NCBI RefSeq assembly: GCF_050870875.2
Contig: NZ_CP194041.2
Span: forward strand, 3,968,001 to 4,032,000
Direction of reading: 5' to 3'
DNA length: 64,000 nucleotides
Source of the DNA: Agarivorans sp050870875
GTDB lineage: Bacteria > Pseudomonadota > Gammaproteobacteria > Enterobacterales > Celerinatantimonadaceae
Position numbers and translations under genes: made by a program. Of the stretch, positions 15,979 to 24,548 are shown one piece after another (the stretch's first letter is position 1; the number at the start of each line of letters is the position of its first letter). Below the pieces are notes generated by a model, which searched no databases, had not been told where the DNA came from, and saw only the letters and a list, made by a program, of their open reading frames with translations.

Positions 15979-17166
15979 ATGATGCGACTCAGTAAGCAGC
16001 GGGCTCAACAACTCTGCGCCTTAGCATTCTTCAGCGGGGCTCCTCATGCAGAAATGAACTGGCAACAGCATTGGCAGTTAGAAGCCGAGAGTGGTTATAG
16101 TCAAGCCTCAACCAGCCCCCTATTTGCTAGCCAGAATCAAACCTTTAACGATATGGCGCTGCGTTGGTTCCCTCAAACTAACCAGTGGCAGGCTCAGTTG
16201 GTTGCCCTCAAGCTAAACCAGCAAACACAATTACGAGTAGCCGAACTATTTTGGAGTGGCGAAGTTAAGGGAAAAGATTTGCTGATTGGCAAGCAAAGGC
16301 TCAACTTAGGTGTCGGTTACGGCTTTCGTCCCTTAGACATATTTTCGCCCTATCAACGTAATCCTATCGCCATTCAAATTGAGCAAGGACTTGCCGTTGT
16401 AAGTCTTAGCCAATTTAGCGATGCTGACGAGCTGTCCTTATTTTATACCGATGCCTATCTTAGCCATGATAGTGCAGCTTTCGCCCAGCGCGGGATCGGG
16501 ATCCGCAATTATCGACTTACGGGTCATCAGGAATGGCAAGGTCTAGCGTATGTGGATAATCAGCGTGGATTAAACCTAGGTGGCAGCTGGATCACCACCT
16601 TAGGAGATGCTTGGGAACTGCACGCCGAATCTCGCTACCAACAGTATTACAGCCACATGATGAGCCGCCTTGATTTTCCCCCTTTGGAGAGACAAGCGGC
16701 GATTATTGAGCAGCAATTTGTAAATGGTTGGCAAACCTTATTTGGTATGACTTGGGCAAACTTAGTGGGTGATAATCTGATTATTGAGTATTGGTTTGAT
16801 AACCGAGCCCTCAGCCTTCGGCAATGGCGAGCCGTGACCCAGCTAAGCCGTGACTTGCAAGTATTAGGCTCGCAATTTGATCCGCTACGCCTTTCGCAAG
16901 CGGCGGTATTTCAAGGAAAGAATCTAGTTCAACATAATTTGCTACTGCACTGGCACCGCGATCTGACAGACTGGCAGCCCGCCCTCGACCTACTATTCTC
17001 GCCAAGCGACGGCGGACTAATCAGCACTGCAAAAATCAACTATGAATTCAGTCAAGGTTGGACGCTAGGGGCTCAGCTGCGCTATCTTGGAGGCAAGAAT
17101 GATGCGGTGTATCAACTATTGCCTGAGCGTTACATCGGCTTGATAAAATTAGAGGCACGCTTTTGA
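15979..17166 (+). CDS. Predicted outer-membrane beta-barrel protein, unknown function
   Basis: A 395-residue protein that I do not recognise at family level. It has a short N-terminal signal-like segment (LCALAFFSGAPHAEM). After that it is rich in alternating polar/aromatic strands (for example WQAQLVALKLNQQTQLRVAELFW, WELHAESRYQQYYSHMM, LHWHRDLTDWQPALDLLFSP), and it ends in ..LIKLEARF, the terminal phenylalanine typical of BAM-assembled barrels. The stop overlaps the start of the downstream histidine kinase by 4 nt, so barrel and kinase are translationally coupled. The start could be either of two adjacent ATGs. It could be a porin-like or exporter barrel whose state or substrate is linked to the kinase. 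Confidence 0.7.
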   Translation: MMRLSKQRAQQLCALAFFSGAPHAEMNWQQHWQLEAESGYSQASTSPLFASQNQTFNDMALRWFPQTNQWQAQLVALKLNQQTQLRVAELFWSGEVKGKDLLIGKQRLNLGVGYGFRPLDIFSPYQRNPIAIQIEQGLAVVSLSQFSDADELSLFYTDAYLSHDSAAFAQRGIGIRNYRLTGHQEWQGLAYVDNQRGLNLGGSWITTLGDAWELHAESRYQQYYSHMMSRLDFPPLERQAAIIEQQFVNGWQTLFGMTWANLVGDNLIIEYWFDNRALSLRQWRAVTQLSRDLQVLGSQFDPLRLSQAAVFQGKNLVQHNLLLHWHRDLTDWQPALDLLFSPSDGGLISTAKINYEFSQGWTLGAQLRYLGGKNDAVYQLLPERYIGLIKLEARF

Positions 17167-18188
17167 AGACTCAACCCTTTTATTCATTATTACGTTCGCT
17201 GTTGATTTGTGCGCTATTTTCACTACCGATCGCCTATATGACTCATGCAATTTGGGGTGGCCATTACTCGATGCATTATCGGATTGCAATGAGCTATAGT
17301 GTCGTTGGCACCTTCAGCAGTATGTTTGTGAGAGCTCGATTTCCAAAACTCTCTCATCTTTGGAGCTTCACCCTCAGTGCCACTCTCACCCTAAGCATCG
17401 GAAGCCTGCAAGTCTGGTATTGGATTAATCCTTATTACAGCAACATTGATTGGCCACTGATGCTAAAAATAATATTGATCTCTTTGGTCTTTATCAGTGT
17501 CGTGTACTACTATTTTTTTAGCCGAGAACAGAACTTAGCCATGCTCTCGGCGCTTCAGCAAGCCGAACTCGATAAAATTCGGGCTGAGCAAGCGCTCACC
17601 TTAAGCCAACTAAAACTCTTGCAAAGCCAAATTGAACCCCACTTTTTATTTAATACTTTAGCCAACTTAAAGGCGCTGATTGCACTCGATCCAGAGCAGG
17701 CTCAGCGACTCCTCGATACCTTGACCGAATTACTGAGGATCACCTTGAAGAAAAGCCGCCAAGCAAGCATTAGCGTCGCCGACGAACTGACTGGCATCCG
17801 AGCTTATTTAAGCATTCAACAGATCCGTTTAGGCGAGCGCTTAAGCTTTGCCATTGAACTCACCGATGGTGACTTAAGCCAAGCTCAGCTACCGCCAATG
17901 CTATTGCAACCCCTAGTAGAAAATGCGGTATTTCATGGCATCGAGCCTAAACCCGAAGGTGGTGAGGTACGAGTGAAAATAGCCATGTTGCAGCAACGCT
18001 GGCAGATTCAAGTTTGTGACAACGGGCTTGGCATCGATAACAAGCAACGACAAGGCAACGGACTTGCCTTGAATAACATTCGACAACGATTGGTCAGTCT
18101 TTACCCCGAAAATCAAGCAAGCTTGAGTTTAAGCGCTCAAACAGGCGGAGGCACTGTGGCCACTTTGGAATTTCCATGCGAGGCATAG
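17163..18188 (+). CDS. LytS/YehU-type membrane sensor histidine kinase
   Basis: A 341-residue kinase. The N-terminal 120 residues hold about four membrane helices with no large periplasmic domain, then a coiled linker. The His_kinase domain of the LytS/YehU family follows (LLQSQIEPHFLFNTLANLKALI, phosphoacceptor H160), with an HATPase_c domain containing LQPLVENAVFHG and the G-box CDNGLGI. The partner is the LytTR regulator downstream. It overlaps the barrel gene upstream by 4 nt, and its 3' end overlaps the remnant of a second response regulator. Confidence 0.94.
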   Translation: MKTQPFYSLLRSLLICALFSLPIAYMTHAIWGGHYSMHYRIAMSYSVVGTFSSMFVRARFPKLSHLWSFTLSATLTLSIGSLQVWYWINPYYSNIDWPLMLKIILISLVFISVVYYYFFSREQNLAMLSALQQAELDKIRAEQALTLSQLKLLQSQIEPHFLFNTLANLKALIALDPEQAQRLLDTLTELLRITLKKSRQASISVADELTGIRAYLSIQQIRLGERLSFAIELTDGDLSQAQLPPMLLQPLVENAVFHGIEPKPEGGEVRVKIAMLQQRWQIQVCDNGLGIDNKQRQGNGLALNNIRQRLVSLYPENQASLSLSAQTGGGTVATLEFPCEA

Positions 18189-18330
18189 TTGTTGCTAACA
18201 AGCCGCGACGGCGCTGCCACCTGAATAACGACAAGGTGCTCGCCGAGTGCTGGCCAGAGCTAAGTTATATGCGAGAGTACCCGACTCAGTCACATTGGTT
18301 CACAGCCCTAGCCGCTGATGGCATTGGCTC
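18176..18330 (+). pseudogene. Decayed fragment of a LytTR-type response regulator (receiver N terminus)
   Basis: Starting at an ATG inside the last codons of the kinase gene, the frame reads MRGIVVANKPRRRCHLNNDK then VLAECWPELS. This is clearly related to the intact regulator's MRAIIVDDEPLLRFHLDK then MLAECWPELE. The upstream ribosome-site context is also similar. A two-codon insertion is present, the acidic DD pair has become AN, and similarity fades after about 30 codons before the receiver aspartate is reached. It is not a functional receiver. The end is approximate. Confidence 0.75.
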
Positions 18331-18363
18331 CCACTTGTGCTTAACCCTAGAACTGGAGTTTCT

Positions 18364-19104
18364 ATGCGAGCCATAATTGTTGATGACGAACCGCTACTGC
18401 GTTTCCACTTGGATAAGATGCTTGCCGAGTGCTGGCCAGAACTTGAAATTGTGGATAAAGCAGGGGATGGTCCCAGTGCATTGGCGGCGGTCGAGCAATT
18501 AGGTGCCGACATCGTATTCTTAGATATTCGGATGCCAGGAATGAACGGAATAGAAGTCGCACAGCAGCTCAATCAACAAGCGGATCCTCCGCAGATTGTA
18601 TTTACCACCGCCTTCGACCAATATGCGATTCAAGCCTTCGAGCAACAAGCCATTGATTACTTACTGAAACCAATCGATGAGCAACGACTGTTACGCACCT
18701 GCCAACGCTTGAAAGCACAAACCCGCAGCAAAAACACGTTTGACTTACCAGCTCTGGTCAGCGCTCTCGAACAAAAGCCGCAGTATCTACAATGGATCAG
18801 AGTCAATAAAGGAGAAACTTTAGAATTGGTGGCTGTTGACAATATCTTGGCTTTTATTGCCGAAGATAAGTACACCACGGTGCGCTGCCAACACGCAGAA
18901 TATGTTATCCGCACCCCACTCAAAGAACTCATCAAACAACTTGAACCAGAACAGTTCTGGCAAATTCATCGCGCAAGCTTAGTGCGAGTGAGTGCCATTA
19001 AGCAGGTGAGCAGAAACTTACTTGGTAAGCTGAGCGTATGCCTGAGCGATGGTCATGAGTATCCGGTTAGCCGTAGTGCGCATCATCTGTTTAAGGCCAT
19101 GTAG
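18364..19104 (+). CDS. LytTR-family response regulator
   Basis: A 246-residue regulator with an N-terminal receiver (acidic pair in VDDEP, phosphoacceptor D54 in VFLDIRMPGM, switch lysine in YLLKPID) and a C-terminal LytTR DNA-binding domain (residues about 140-246, with EDKYTTVRC and FWQIHRASLVRVSAI). The open frame extends to a GTG at 18337, but the ATG at 18364 has GGAG 6-7 nt upstream and gives the correct receiver start. It pairs with the kinase upstream, from which it is separated by the decayed copy. Confidence 0.95.
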   Translation: MRAIIVDDEPLLRFHLDKMLAECWPELEIVDKAGDGPSALAAVEQLGADIVFLDIRMPGMNGIEVAQQLNQQADPPQIVFTTAFDQYAIQAFEQQAIDYLLKPIDEQRLLRTCQRLKAQTRSKNTFDLPALVSALEQKPQYLQWIRVNKGETLELVAVDNILAFIAEDKYTTVRCQHAEYVIRTPLKELIKQLEPEQFWQIHRASLVRVSAIKQVSRNLLGKLSVCLSDGHEYPVSRSAHHLFKAM

Positions 19105-19162
19105 CGATGCTCACATCGGGTTTGTTATCGCACTTTAGCTTTCCCAAAGTGACGATGCCCTG

Positions 19163-19819
19163 CTAAGCATCCAGCCTTAGATGACCTCTTTTCACCAAAA
19201 TAACCGTGTCTTGTTCGGCAAAAGGATGGTGTTCACTCAAGTGCGGGCTACGTAGCCAAGTATGTTGTGGGTAACGACCGTGTTCATCTTTCAACTCCCC
19301 GCTAACCACCAGCAATTCTTCGCCGCCAAAGTGATGGTGAGTCTTAATCACCTTACCTGCAGGGCATTTTACTAGCGCGACTTGCTGTTGTTCGAACTGA
19401 TGTAAAGGCAGCACAGCAAAGCCACCGAAACCAGACAGCCAAGGCTCGAGATTACTATTGATCCGCACTTCACTAGTATCGGCCAGAGCAAATTGATTCA
19501 GCTTCACAAACAGAGTACAGCCCAACTGACTAAAAGGACGATGCTTGCTCCCCGGAGGATTTCGCAAATAAGTACCTGCCGGGTAGTCTCCCTGTTCATC
19601 AGAAAAAACCCCTTCCAGTACCAAAATTTCTTCACCTAAAGGATGCAGATGTTCGGCAAAATGAGACTTGGCTTGGTATTGAACAATACTGGTGACATGA
19701 CCCGATTCTTTGGCCGCACGCTCCAAAGGTTTACGCAATACGCCTATCGATGGGCTAGTTTGCCAGGCCATTTGCTGGGTATTAATCGCCACCGCTTGGT
19801 TAAAGTCCATATTCAACAT
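19163..19819 (-). CDS. Double-cupin protein, ChrR-like cupin domains
   Basis: A 218-residue protein with two cupin repeats. The first holds HLHPLGEEILVLEGVFSDEQGDYPAGTYLRNPPGSKHRPFS and the second THHHFGGEELLVVSGELKDEHGRYPQHTWLRSPHLSEHHPF, each with the His and Glu ligands of a metal-binding cupin. They resemble the C-terminal cupin of ChrR anti-sigma factors, but no zinc-binding anti-sigma domain or sigma gene is present, so an enzymatic or sensing role is possible. The ATG at 19819 is chosen over 19855 because AGGA lies 6 nt upstream. It is convergent with the response regulator gene. Confidence 0.8.
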   Translation of the reverse strand: MLNMDFNQAVAINTQQMAWQTSPSIGVLRKPLERAAKESGHVTSIVQYQAKSHFAEHLHPLGEEILVLEGVFSDEQGDYPAGTYLRNPPGSKHRPFSQLGCTLFVKLNQFALADTSEVRINSNLEPWLSGFGGFAVLPLHQFEQQQVALVKCPAGKVIKTHHHFGGEELLVVSGELKDEHGRYPQHTWLRSPHLSEHHPFAEQDTVILVKRGHLRLDA

Positions 19820-20068
19820 ACTCGATCCTGTAAGTTGCTCATAAAACTTGCCCATTAGACTCAGCCTATTTCAACAAAAATGCAAGTATTAAACGATGCT
19901 AATTAGCAGCTAAACTAACTCGGGCCACCCGCCGAAACCTCCTACGCCCTTGGCGAAACCAAGATATAACCGCTCATCGCCTTGAACTGCAATTCATCGC
20001 AAAGCACTGTCCCCGAGTCGTCTCTCACTTAGGCTTAAACGGTCACTTTCCAATCCCAAGGATGAATC

Positions 20069-20698
20069 ATGAAAAAACTAACGCTCGCAAGCCTATTACT
20101 CATCGTGAGTTACTCGGCCATGGCAGATTTAGAGCCACAATTACTAACTCGTTATTTTCAAGCCGCCCAAGGCGATTATTCTGAGTTGGAGCAACTCTAT
20201 CAGGAAATGCAAACTGCTCAGCAAGGGCAACCCGGCGATGCATGGGCGCTGTTTTATTTGGGCGCAACGGAAACGCTAAAGGGTGATGATGCCTGGCTAC
20301 CGTGGCGCAAACTTAATTTCACCGCAGATGGTTTGGCTCGAATGGACAAAGCCCTCAATATGATAGGCCCCAACCACTGGCAACAACAATATCGCAGCCT
20401 GCCACAAGCGCTGTATATGCAGGCAATGGCAGCCATTACCTATAGCAGCGTACCGCAATTTTTTAACTACCAAGAACGCGGCTTCGAGTTATTTCGCCAA
20501 GTCCTCGCGGATCCTCAATTACTGAACGCTCCCGGACAGGCCAGCACCTGGATCTACAGTTTTGCCATTGAAACGGCCCTCAAGCAAGACCAACAGCCAC
20601 AGGCCCAAGCGTGGTTGAAGCAGCTGCGAGCCAGTGGCATCGATGACTCGTATAGCCAACAAGCCGAACAATTATATGCTCAATATAGCAAACGCTAA
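20069..20698 (+). CDS. Periplasmic TPR-like protein of unknown function
   Basis: A 209-residue protein with a cleavable signal peptide (MKKLTLASLLLIVSYSAMA). The mature part is predominantly helical with pairs of helices resembling tetratricopeptide repeats, but I see no firm family motif. It is the first gene of a tight four-gene operon with an ABC ATPase, a permease and a LolA-like protein, and its stop is 9 nt before the ATPase start. A periplasmic accessory role for that transporter is inferred only from position. Confidence 0.75.
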   Translation: MKKLTLASLLLIVSYSAMADLEPQLLTRYFQAAQGDYSELEQLYQEMQTAQQGQPGDAWALFYLGATETLKGDDAWLPWRKLNFTADGLARMDKALNMIGPNHWQQQYRSLPQALYMQAMAAITYSSVPQFFNYQERGFELFRQVLADPQLLNAPGQASTWIYSFAIETALKQDQQPQAQAWLKQLRASGIDDSYSQQAEQLYAQYSKR

Positions 20699-20707
20699 GG
20701 AGCTATC

Positions 20708-21394
20708 ATGTTGCAACTCAACAATATCGCCAAGTCTTATCAAGCTGGACAAGTAAAGTGCCAAGCTTTATCGGGCGTCAACCTCCAGATCAAACACGGT
20801 GAAATGGTTGCCCTCTGCGGCCCATCGGGCTCTGGTAAGAGTACCTTATTGAACATCTGTGGCTTACTCGACTTGGCATATCAAGGTGAACTATATTTTG
20901 ACGGCGAGCATCTTCACAACAATGCTCACCATTGTATGTTACTGCGCCGACAGCAGCTCGGCTTTATCTTTCAACGTTTTAATTTAGTGCCAGTGATGAG
21001 CGCCTATGAGAACGTGGAATACCCCTTATTACTCAACAAAATGAGTGCAGCCACTCGCCGCAAAAAGGTGTTACAGATCCTTGACGCCGTCGGTATGTCG
21101 TCTTTTACCCAGGCGAAACCCGAATGTTTATCGGGCGGTCAACAGCAACGCGTCGCCATCGCCCGAGCGCTGGTTCATCAACCTCGCTTGGTGATTGCCG
21201 ATGAGCCAACCGCTAGTCTTGATAGCGTGAGTGCTCATCAGGTGATTGAATTGATGAAAAGCATCGGTAAAGCGCAACAAACCACCTTTGTAATCGCAAC
21301 TCATGATAGCCGTATGAGTCTGCATTGTGAGCGACAAATACTACTTCACGATGGGCAAATACAAAGTGGGGGAGATCGCCAATGCGTCGCTTAA
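20708..21394 (+). CDS. ABC transporter ATP-binding protein, LolD/MacB type
   Basis: A 228-residue ATPase with Walker A GPSGSGKST, Q-loop, signature LSGGQQQRVAIARAL, Walker B LVIADEPTASLD and the switch histidine in IATHD. The sequence belongs to the LolD/MacB/FtsE group, which drives mechanotransmission-type permeases rather than ordinary import. It overlaps the next gene, a MacB/LolE-like permease, by 13 nt, and it lies in an operon with a LolA-like protein. The lipoprotein-like or other envelope cargo is not known. Confidence 0.92.
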   Translation: MLQLNNIAKSYQAGQVKCQALSGVNLQIKHGEMVALCGPSGSGKSTLLNICGLLDLAYQGELYFDGEHLHNNAHHCMLLRRQQLGFIFQRFNLVPVMSAYENVEYPLLLNKMSAATRRKKVLQILDAVGMSSFTQAKPECLSGGQQQRVAIARALVHQPRLVIADEPTASLDSVSAHQVIELMKSIGKAQQTTFVIATHDSRMSLHCERQILLHDGQIQSGGDRQCVA

Positions 21395-22596
21395 AACATG
21401 CGCTACTCAATGTACAACGTAATCGCCGTCGCAGCCTCATGTCACTACTCATAATTGCGATTGCGGTGTTTGCACTGCTCAGTGCCGGCGGTTTCGGTTT
21501 ATTTACTTACCAATCTTTGGCCGAAGCCGCCGCTCGCGAAACTGGCCATCTTACTTTGTCTAATCGCCAATACCTAAGTCAACAAGAAGACTATTCTCTA
21601 CAGTTTGGTTTAAACAATTGGCAAGCACAACGCGATAGCTTACTCAGTTTCGCCGCAATTAAGGCTGTACAACCGCGCATCGAATTTAGCGGTTTGATTA
21701 GCCACGGCGAGAAGTCTGCCATTTTTGTTGGTCAAGGAGTACTAGCCAGCGAGTTTAGCCAAAAAGGGCCATTTCTGACGCTAAAATCTGGCAAACTGCT
21801 CTCCGAAGCTGAAGATCCAACGCAGCCACAAATCTTACTTGGAGACACACTGGCAACTTACATGCGAGTTCAAGTCGGCGATTGGCTGACTTTACTCGCC
21901 ACCACGAGCGAAGGTGCTTTGAATGCTTACGATTTTAAGGTGCAGGGCTTGGTGTCCACCGGCGTACCTGACTTGGATAAACGCTTGGTTTACACCTCTC
22001 TAAGCTTAAGCCAAGCCTTATTGGGCAGTGATAAAGTGAGCTTGATGTCGGTATTTGCCTTCGCTGATCAAGATATTCCAACTTTACAACGACAAGTGGA
22101 ACAGCAATTTCCTAGCCTGTTGGTCAGGCCTTGGTGGCAGCAAGCTTTTTTTTATGATGCGGTACGCAACTTATATAACCGCATTTTCAGCGTATTGGGC
22201 CTAATAATGGGATTAGTGGTATTTGTTTCGTTATTTAATACGCTTAGCATGTCGGTCACCGAACGGACTCGCGAAATTGGCACCCTCGCCGCTTTAGGAA
22301 CCGCCCCCTCCGAACAACTAAACGGTTTTGTCTTAGAAGCGGTGATATTGGCATTGTTTGGTGCAGCCCTCGGGATCTTGCTGAGCGCAGGGCTATCCCT
22401 AACGCTACTATTTGCCGATATTCAAATGCCCGCCCCCCCAGGACGTAGTGTTGGTTACCCCTTATTGATTCACTTTTCTTGGCCGCTCGCCGGCATCGTT
22501 GCCTTGAGCGTCGTATTGATCTGCAGCCTAGCTTCAGCCATTGCAGCCCGAAAAGGTCTAAAAAAACCGATTACAGAGGCTCTAATTTATGTTTAA
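21382..22596 (+). CDS. ABC permease of the LolC/LolE/MacB (FtsX) class
   Basis: A 404-residue permease with one N-terminal membrane helix (SLMSLLIIAIAVFALLSAGGF), a large periplasmic domain (about residues 45-270) and a C-terminal FtsX domain with three helices (FSVLGLIMGLVVFVSLFNTLSM, AVILALFGAALGILLSAGLSL and a last helix near residue 375). The coupling motif TERTREIGTLAALG is typical. It is cotranscribed with the ATPase and overlaps the LolA-like gene by 8 nt. Together they look like a dedicated Lol-like or export machine rather than the housekeeping lolCDE. Confidence 0.9.
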   Translation: MRRLKHALLNVQRNRRRSLMSLLIIAIAVFALLSAGGFGLFTYQSLAEAAARETGHLTLSNRQYLSQQEDYSLQFGLNNWQAQRDSLLSFAAIKAVQPRIEFSGLISHGEKSAIFVGQGVLASEFSQKGPFLTLKSGKLLSEAEDPTQPQILLGDTLATYMRVQVGDWLTLLATTSEGALNAYDFKVQGLVSTGVPDLDKRLVYTSLSLSQALLGSDKVSLMSVFAFADQDIPTLQRQVEQQFPSLLVRPWWQQAFFYDAVRNLYNRIFSVLGLIMGLVVFVSLFNTLSMSVTERTREIGTLAALGTAPSEQLNGFVLEAVILALFGAALGILLSAGLSLTLLFADIQMPAPPGRSVGYPLLIHFSWPLAGIVALSVVLICSLASAIAARKGLKKPITEALIYV

Positions 22597-23332
22597 TTTA
22601 TTGAAATATTGGTTATTTTTATGTTTGTTGCCATTTAATGCCGCCCATGCCGACAGCGAAATCCAGCAGCGTTTATTGCAAGCCGACTCTTATCGACTGC
22701 AAAGTCGTTCGGCCAAAGTAGTGACCATCGTGAGTCAATATAAGCACCAACAACGAACCAAGCAGCATCGCTATCATGTATATATTCGCCCAGAACAAAA
22801 GTCACTGGTGGTATTTAAAGCGTCAGCCGAACGCGGCCAAAAATTACTAATGTTGGGTGATAAATACTGGTTATTAATGCCCAATAGTCGACGGCCGATT
22901 CGCATAACTCCAATGCAAAAACTACTAGGCGAAGCCTCGGTTGGTGATATCTCGACGCTCACTTGGAGTGAATCTTATCGAGGCAAAATTGGCGACTCTG
23001 CCGAGCTCAATGGCAAACCCGCTATCAAACTACAATTGCAGGCTAAAACCAGTGGAGCCACTTATCAAAAAATAGAGCTGTGGGTGGAGCAAGCCAATAA
23101 CTTTCCAGTTCAGGCCGATCTTTACTTAAGATCCGGGAAACTAGCCAAACAAGCCTATTTTAGTGCGGGTCAGCGCGATGGCAGAATCGTGGTACAAAGC
23201 ATGACTCTGATAGATAGCATTCAAAGCTATAAAAGTACCCAGATTGACTATCAATCCGTCACCGACTATCGCTTAGCCGACAAATACTACAATCCAGCTT
23301 ATCTCAGTAAACAATCATTAGATCAATTGTAA
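22589..23332 (+). CDS. LolA-like outer-membrane lipoprotein-sorting family protein
   Basis: A 247-residue secreted protein (signal MFNLLKYWLFLCLLPFNAAHA) with the fold of the LolA-like/PF17131 family: ADSYRLQ...RYHVYIRPEQKSLVVFKASAERGQKLLMLGDKYWLLMPNSRRPIRI, then GDISTLTWSESYRG and a C-terminal YKSTQIDYQSV. Proteins of this family often accompany LolD/LolE-like ABC systems and are thought to ferry lipids or lipoproteins. The overlap with the permease supports a joint function, but the cargo is unknown. Confidence 0.85.
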   Translation: MFNLLKYWLFLCLLPFNAAHADSEIQQRLLQADSYRLQSRSAKVVTIVSQYKHQQRTKQHRYHVYIRPEQKSLVVFKASAERGQKLLMLGDKYWLLMPNSRRPIRITPMQKLLGEASVGDISTLTWSESYRGKIGDSAELNGKPAIKLQLQAKTSGATYQKIELWVEQANNFPVQADLYLRSGKLAKQAYFSAGQRDGRIVVQSMTLIDSIQSYKSTQIDYQSVTDYRLADKYYNPAYLSKQSLDQL

Positions 23333-23413
23333 ATTCACATTTTAGATTATTTTCACCCCACCGAGTCACCCGTTTATTCGAGTCTCTCGGTATTACTCTC
23401 CCGCCCCTCGCCT

Positions 23414-23441
23414 GTGAGGTATTTACAGTTAAATACCTCAC
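23414..23441. repeat. 11-bp perfect inverted repeat upstream of yeeN
   Basis: GTGAGGTATTT (23414-23424) and AAATACCTCAC (23431-23441) are perfect reverse complements around a 6-nt loop. No T-tract follows. It lies 82 nt after the LolA-like stop and about 115 nt before yeeN, so it could be a 3' hairpin, an operator or a leader element. Confidence 0.55.
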
Positions 23442-23556
23442 GAATTAACAAGTTTAAGGACATTCTTCACCCAGAAACCTACCCAGCCCTTGTTCCCTGC
23501 GTTTCAGCTGGTAAAATCCCTCCCAGAATTTTTAAGTATCCGAGAAAGAGCAACCC

Positions 23557-24276
23557 ATGGGCAGAAGTTTTGAAGTACGTAAGGCCTCGATGGCCAAAAC
23601 CGCAGGTGCTAAGACCAAGGTTTATTCTAAATACAGTAAAGAAATCTATGTTATCGCTAAAAACGGCGGTGCCGATATCGACGCAAATCTGCAATTACGC
23701 AGTGTAATTGACCGCGCCAAGAAAGATCAGGTACCTAGCCATGTTATCGATAAAGCCATAGAGAAAGCGAAAGGTGGAGCAGGTGAAGATTACGTACCAG
23801 CCCGCTACGAAGGTTATGGCCCTGGCGGTTGTATGGTGATTGTTGACTGTTTAACCGATAATAACAGCCGTACCTTTACCGACGTTCGTCAAGCTTTTGT
23901 TAAAACCAAATCAAAAATTGGCAACCAAGGCAGCGTGGCTCACATGTTCGATCACCAAGCAATCTTTGCTTTTCAAGGTGACGACGAAGATGCCATTCTA
24001 GAAATCCTATTAATGGATGACGTAGAAGTCACTGACGTAGAGTGCGAAGACGGCATGATTACCGTGTTTGCTCCTCATACTGAGTACTTCAAAGTTAAAA
24101 CTTCACTGATAACAGCGCTACCAGAACTAGAGTTTGAGATGGAAGAAATTAGCTTCATTCCGCAAAACTACACCAAAATTAGCGGTGATGATGTGGCGAT
24201 GTTTGAAAAATTTCAAGCTATGTTGGACGACTGTGATGACGTACAAAACGTTTATCACAACGTGGAACTTGACTAA
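23557..24276 (+). CDS. yeeN: YebC/PmpR-family protein (YeeN type)
   Basis: A 239-residue member of the YebC/TACO1 family, described variously as a transcriptional regulator or a translation factor acting at difficult sequences. Family hallmarks are MGRSFEVRKASMAKTAGAKTKVYSKYSKEIYVIAKNGGAD at the N terminus, PSHVIDKAIEKAKGG, RYEGYGPGGCMVIVDCLTDNNSRT and FTDVRQAFVKTKSKIGNQGSVAHMF. The opening MGRSFEVRK with KVYSKYGKEI-like text is the YeeN branch rather than YebC proper. It stands alone, with a GAGAAAGAG ribosome site before the ATG. Confidence 0.93.
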   Translation: MGRSFEVRKASMAKTAGAKTKVYSKYSKEIYVIAKNGGADIDANLQLRSVIDRAKKDQVPSHVIDKAIEKAKGGAGEDYVPARYEGYGPGGCMVIVDCLTDNNSRTFTDVRQAFVKTKSKIGNQGSVAHMFDHQAIFAFQGDDEDAILEILLMDDVEVTDVECEDGMITVFAPHTEYFKVKTSLITALPELEFEMEEISFIPQNYTKISGDDVAMFEKFQAMLDDCDDVQNVYHNVELD

Positions 24277-24449
24277 TACCAATTGAAATCGGTTGATGAT
24301 CAAAAGTTACCCGCTTAAGATCGACAAAACAAGGCTGAAATTGAAGTCACCATTACCGGACGCCCAATTTCAAAAACCATGCTTCTCGATTTTAACCTGC
24401 TCCTATGATCAGCATCTTGTTTCGCTCGGTATAAACTCAAGTGGACCAA

Positions 24450-24474
24450 CCAAGCCTGATACACTCAGGCTTGG
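24450..24474. repeat. 10-bp perfect hairpin upstream of fau
   Basis: CCAAGCCTGA (24450-24459) pairs perfectly with TCAGGCTTGG (24465-24474) around a 5-nt loop. It lies 75 nt before the fau start, in a 272-nt gap with no other gene that I can support. There is no T-tract, so it may be a 5' leader element of fau or the distal end of the yeeN mRNA. Confidence 0.5.
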
Positions 24475-24548
24475 GGGACTTTAAAACTTGCTTCCCTCTG
24501 CATCTCATTGCACACTGAAACAATCTAATAGCAACTTAAGCCTTTGGT

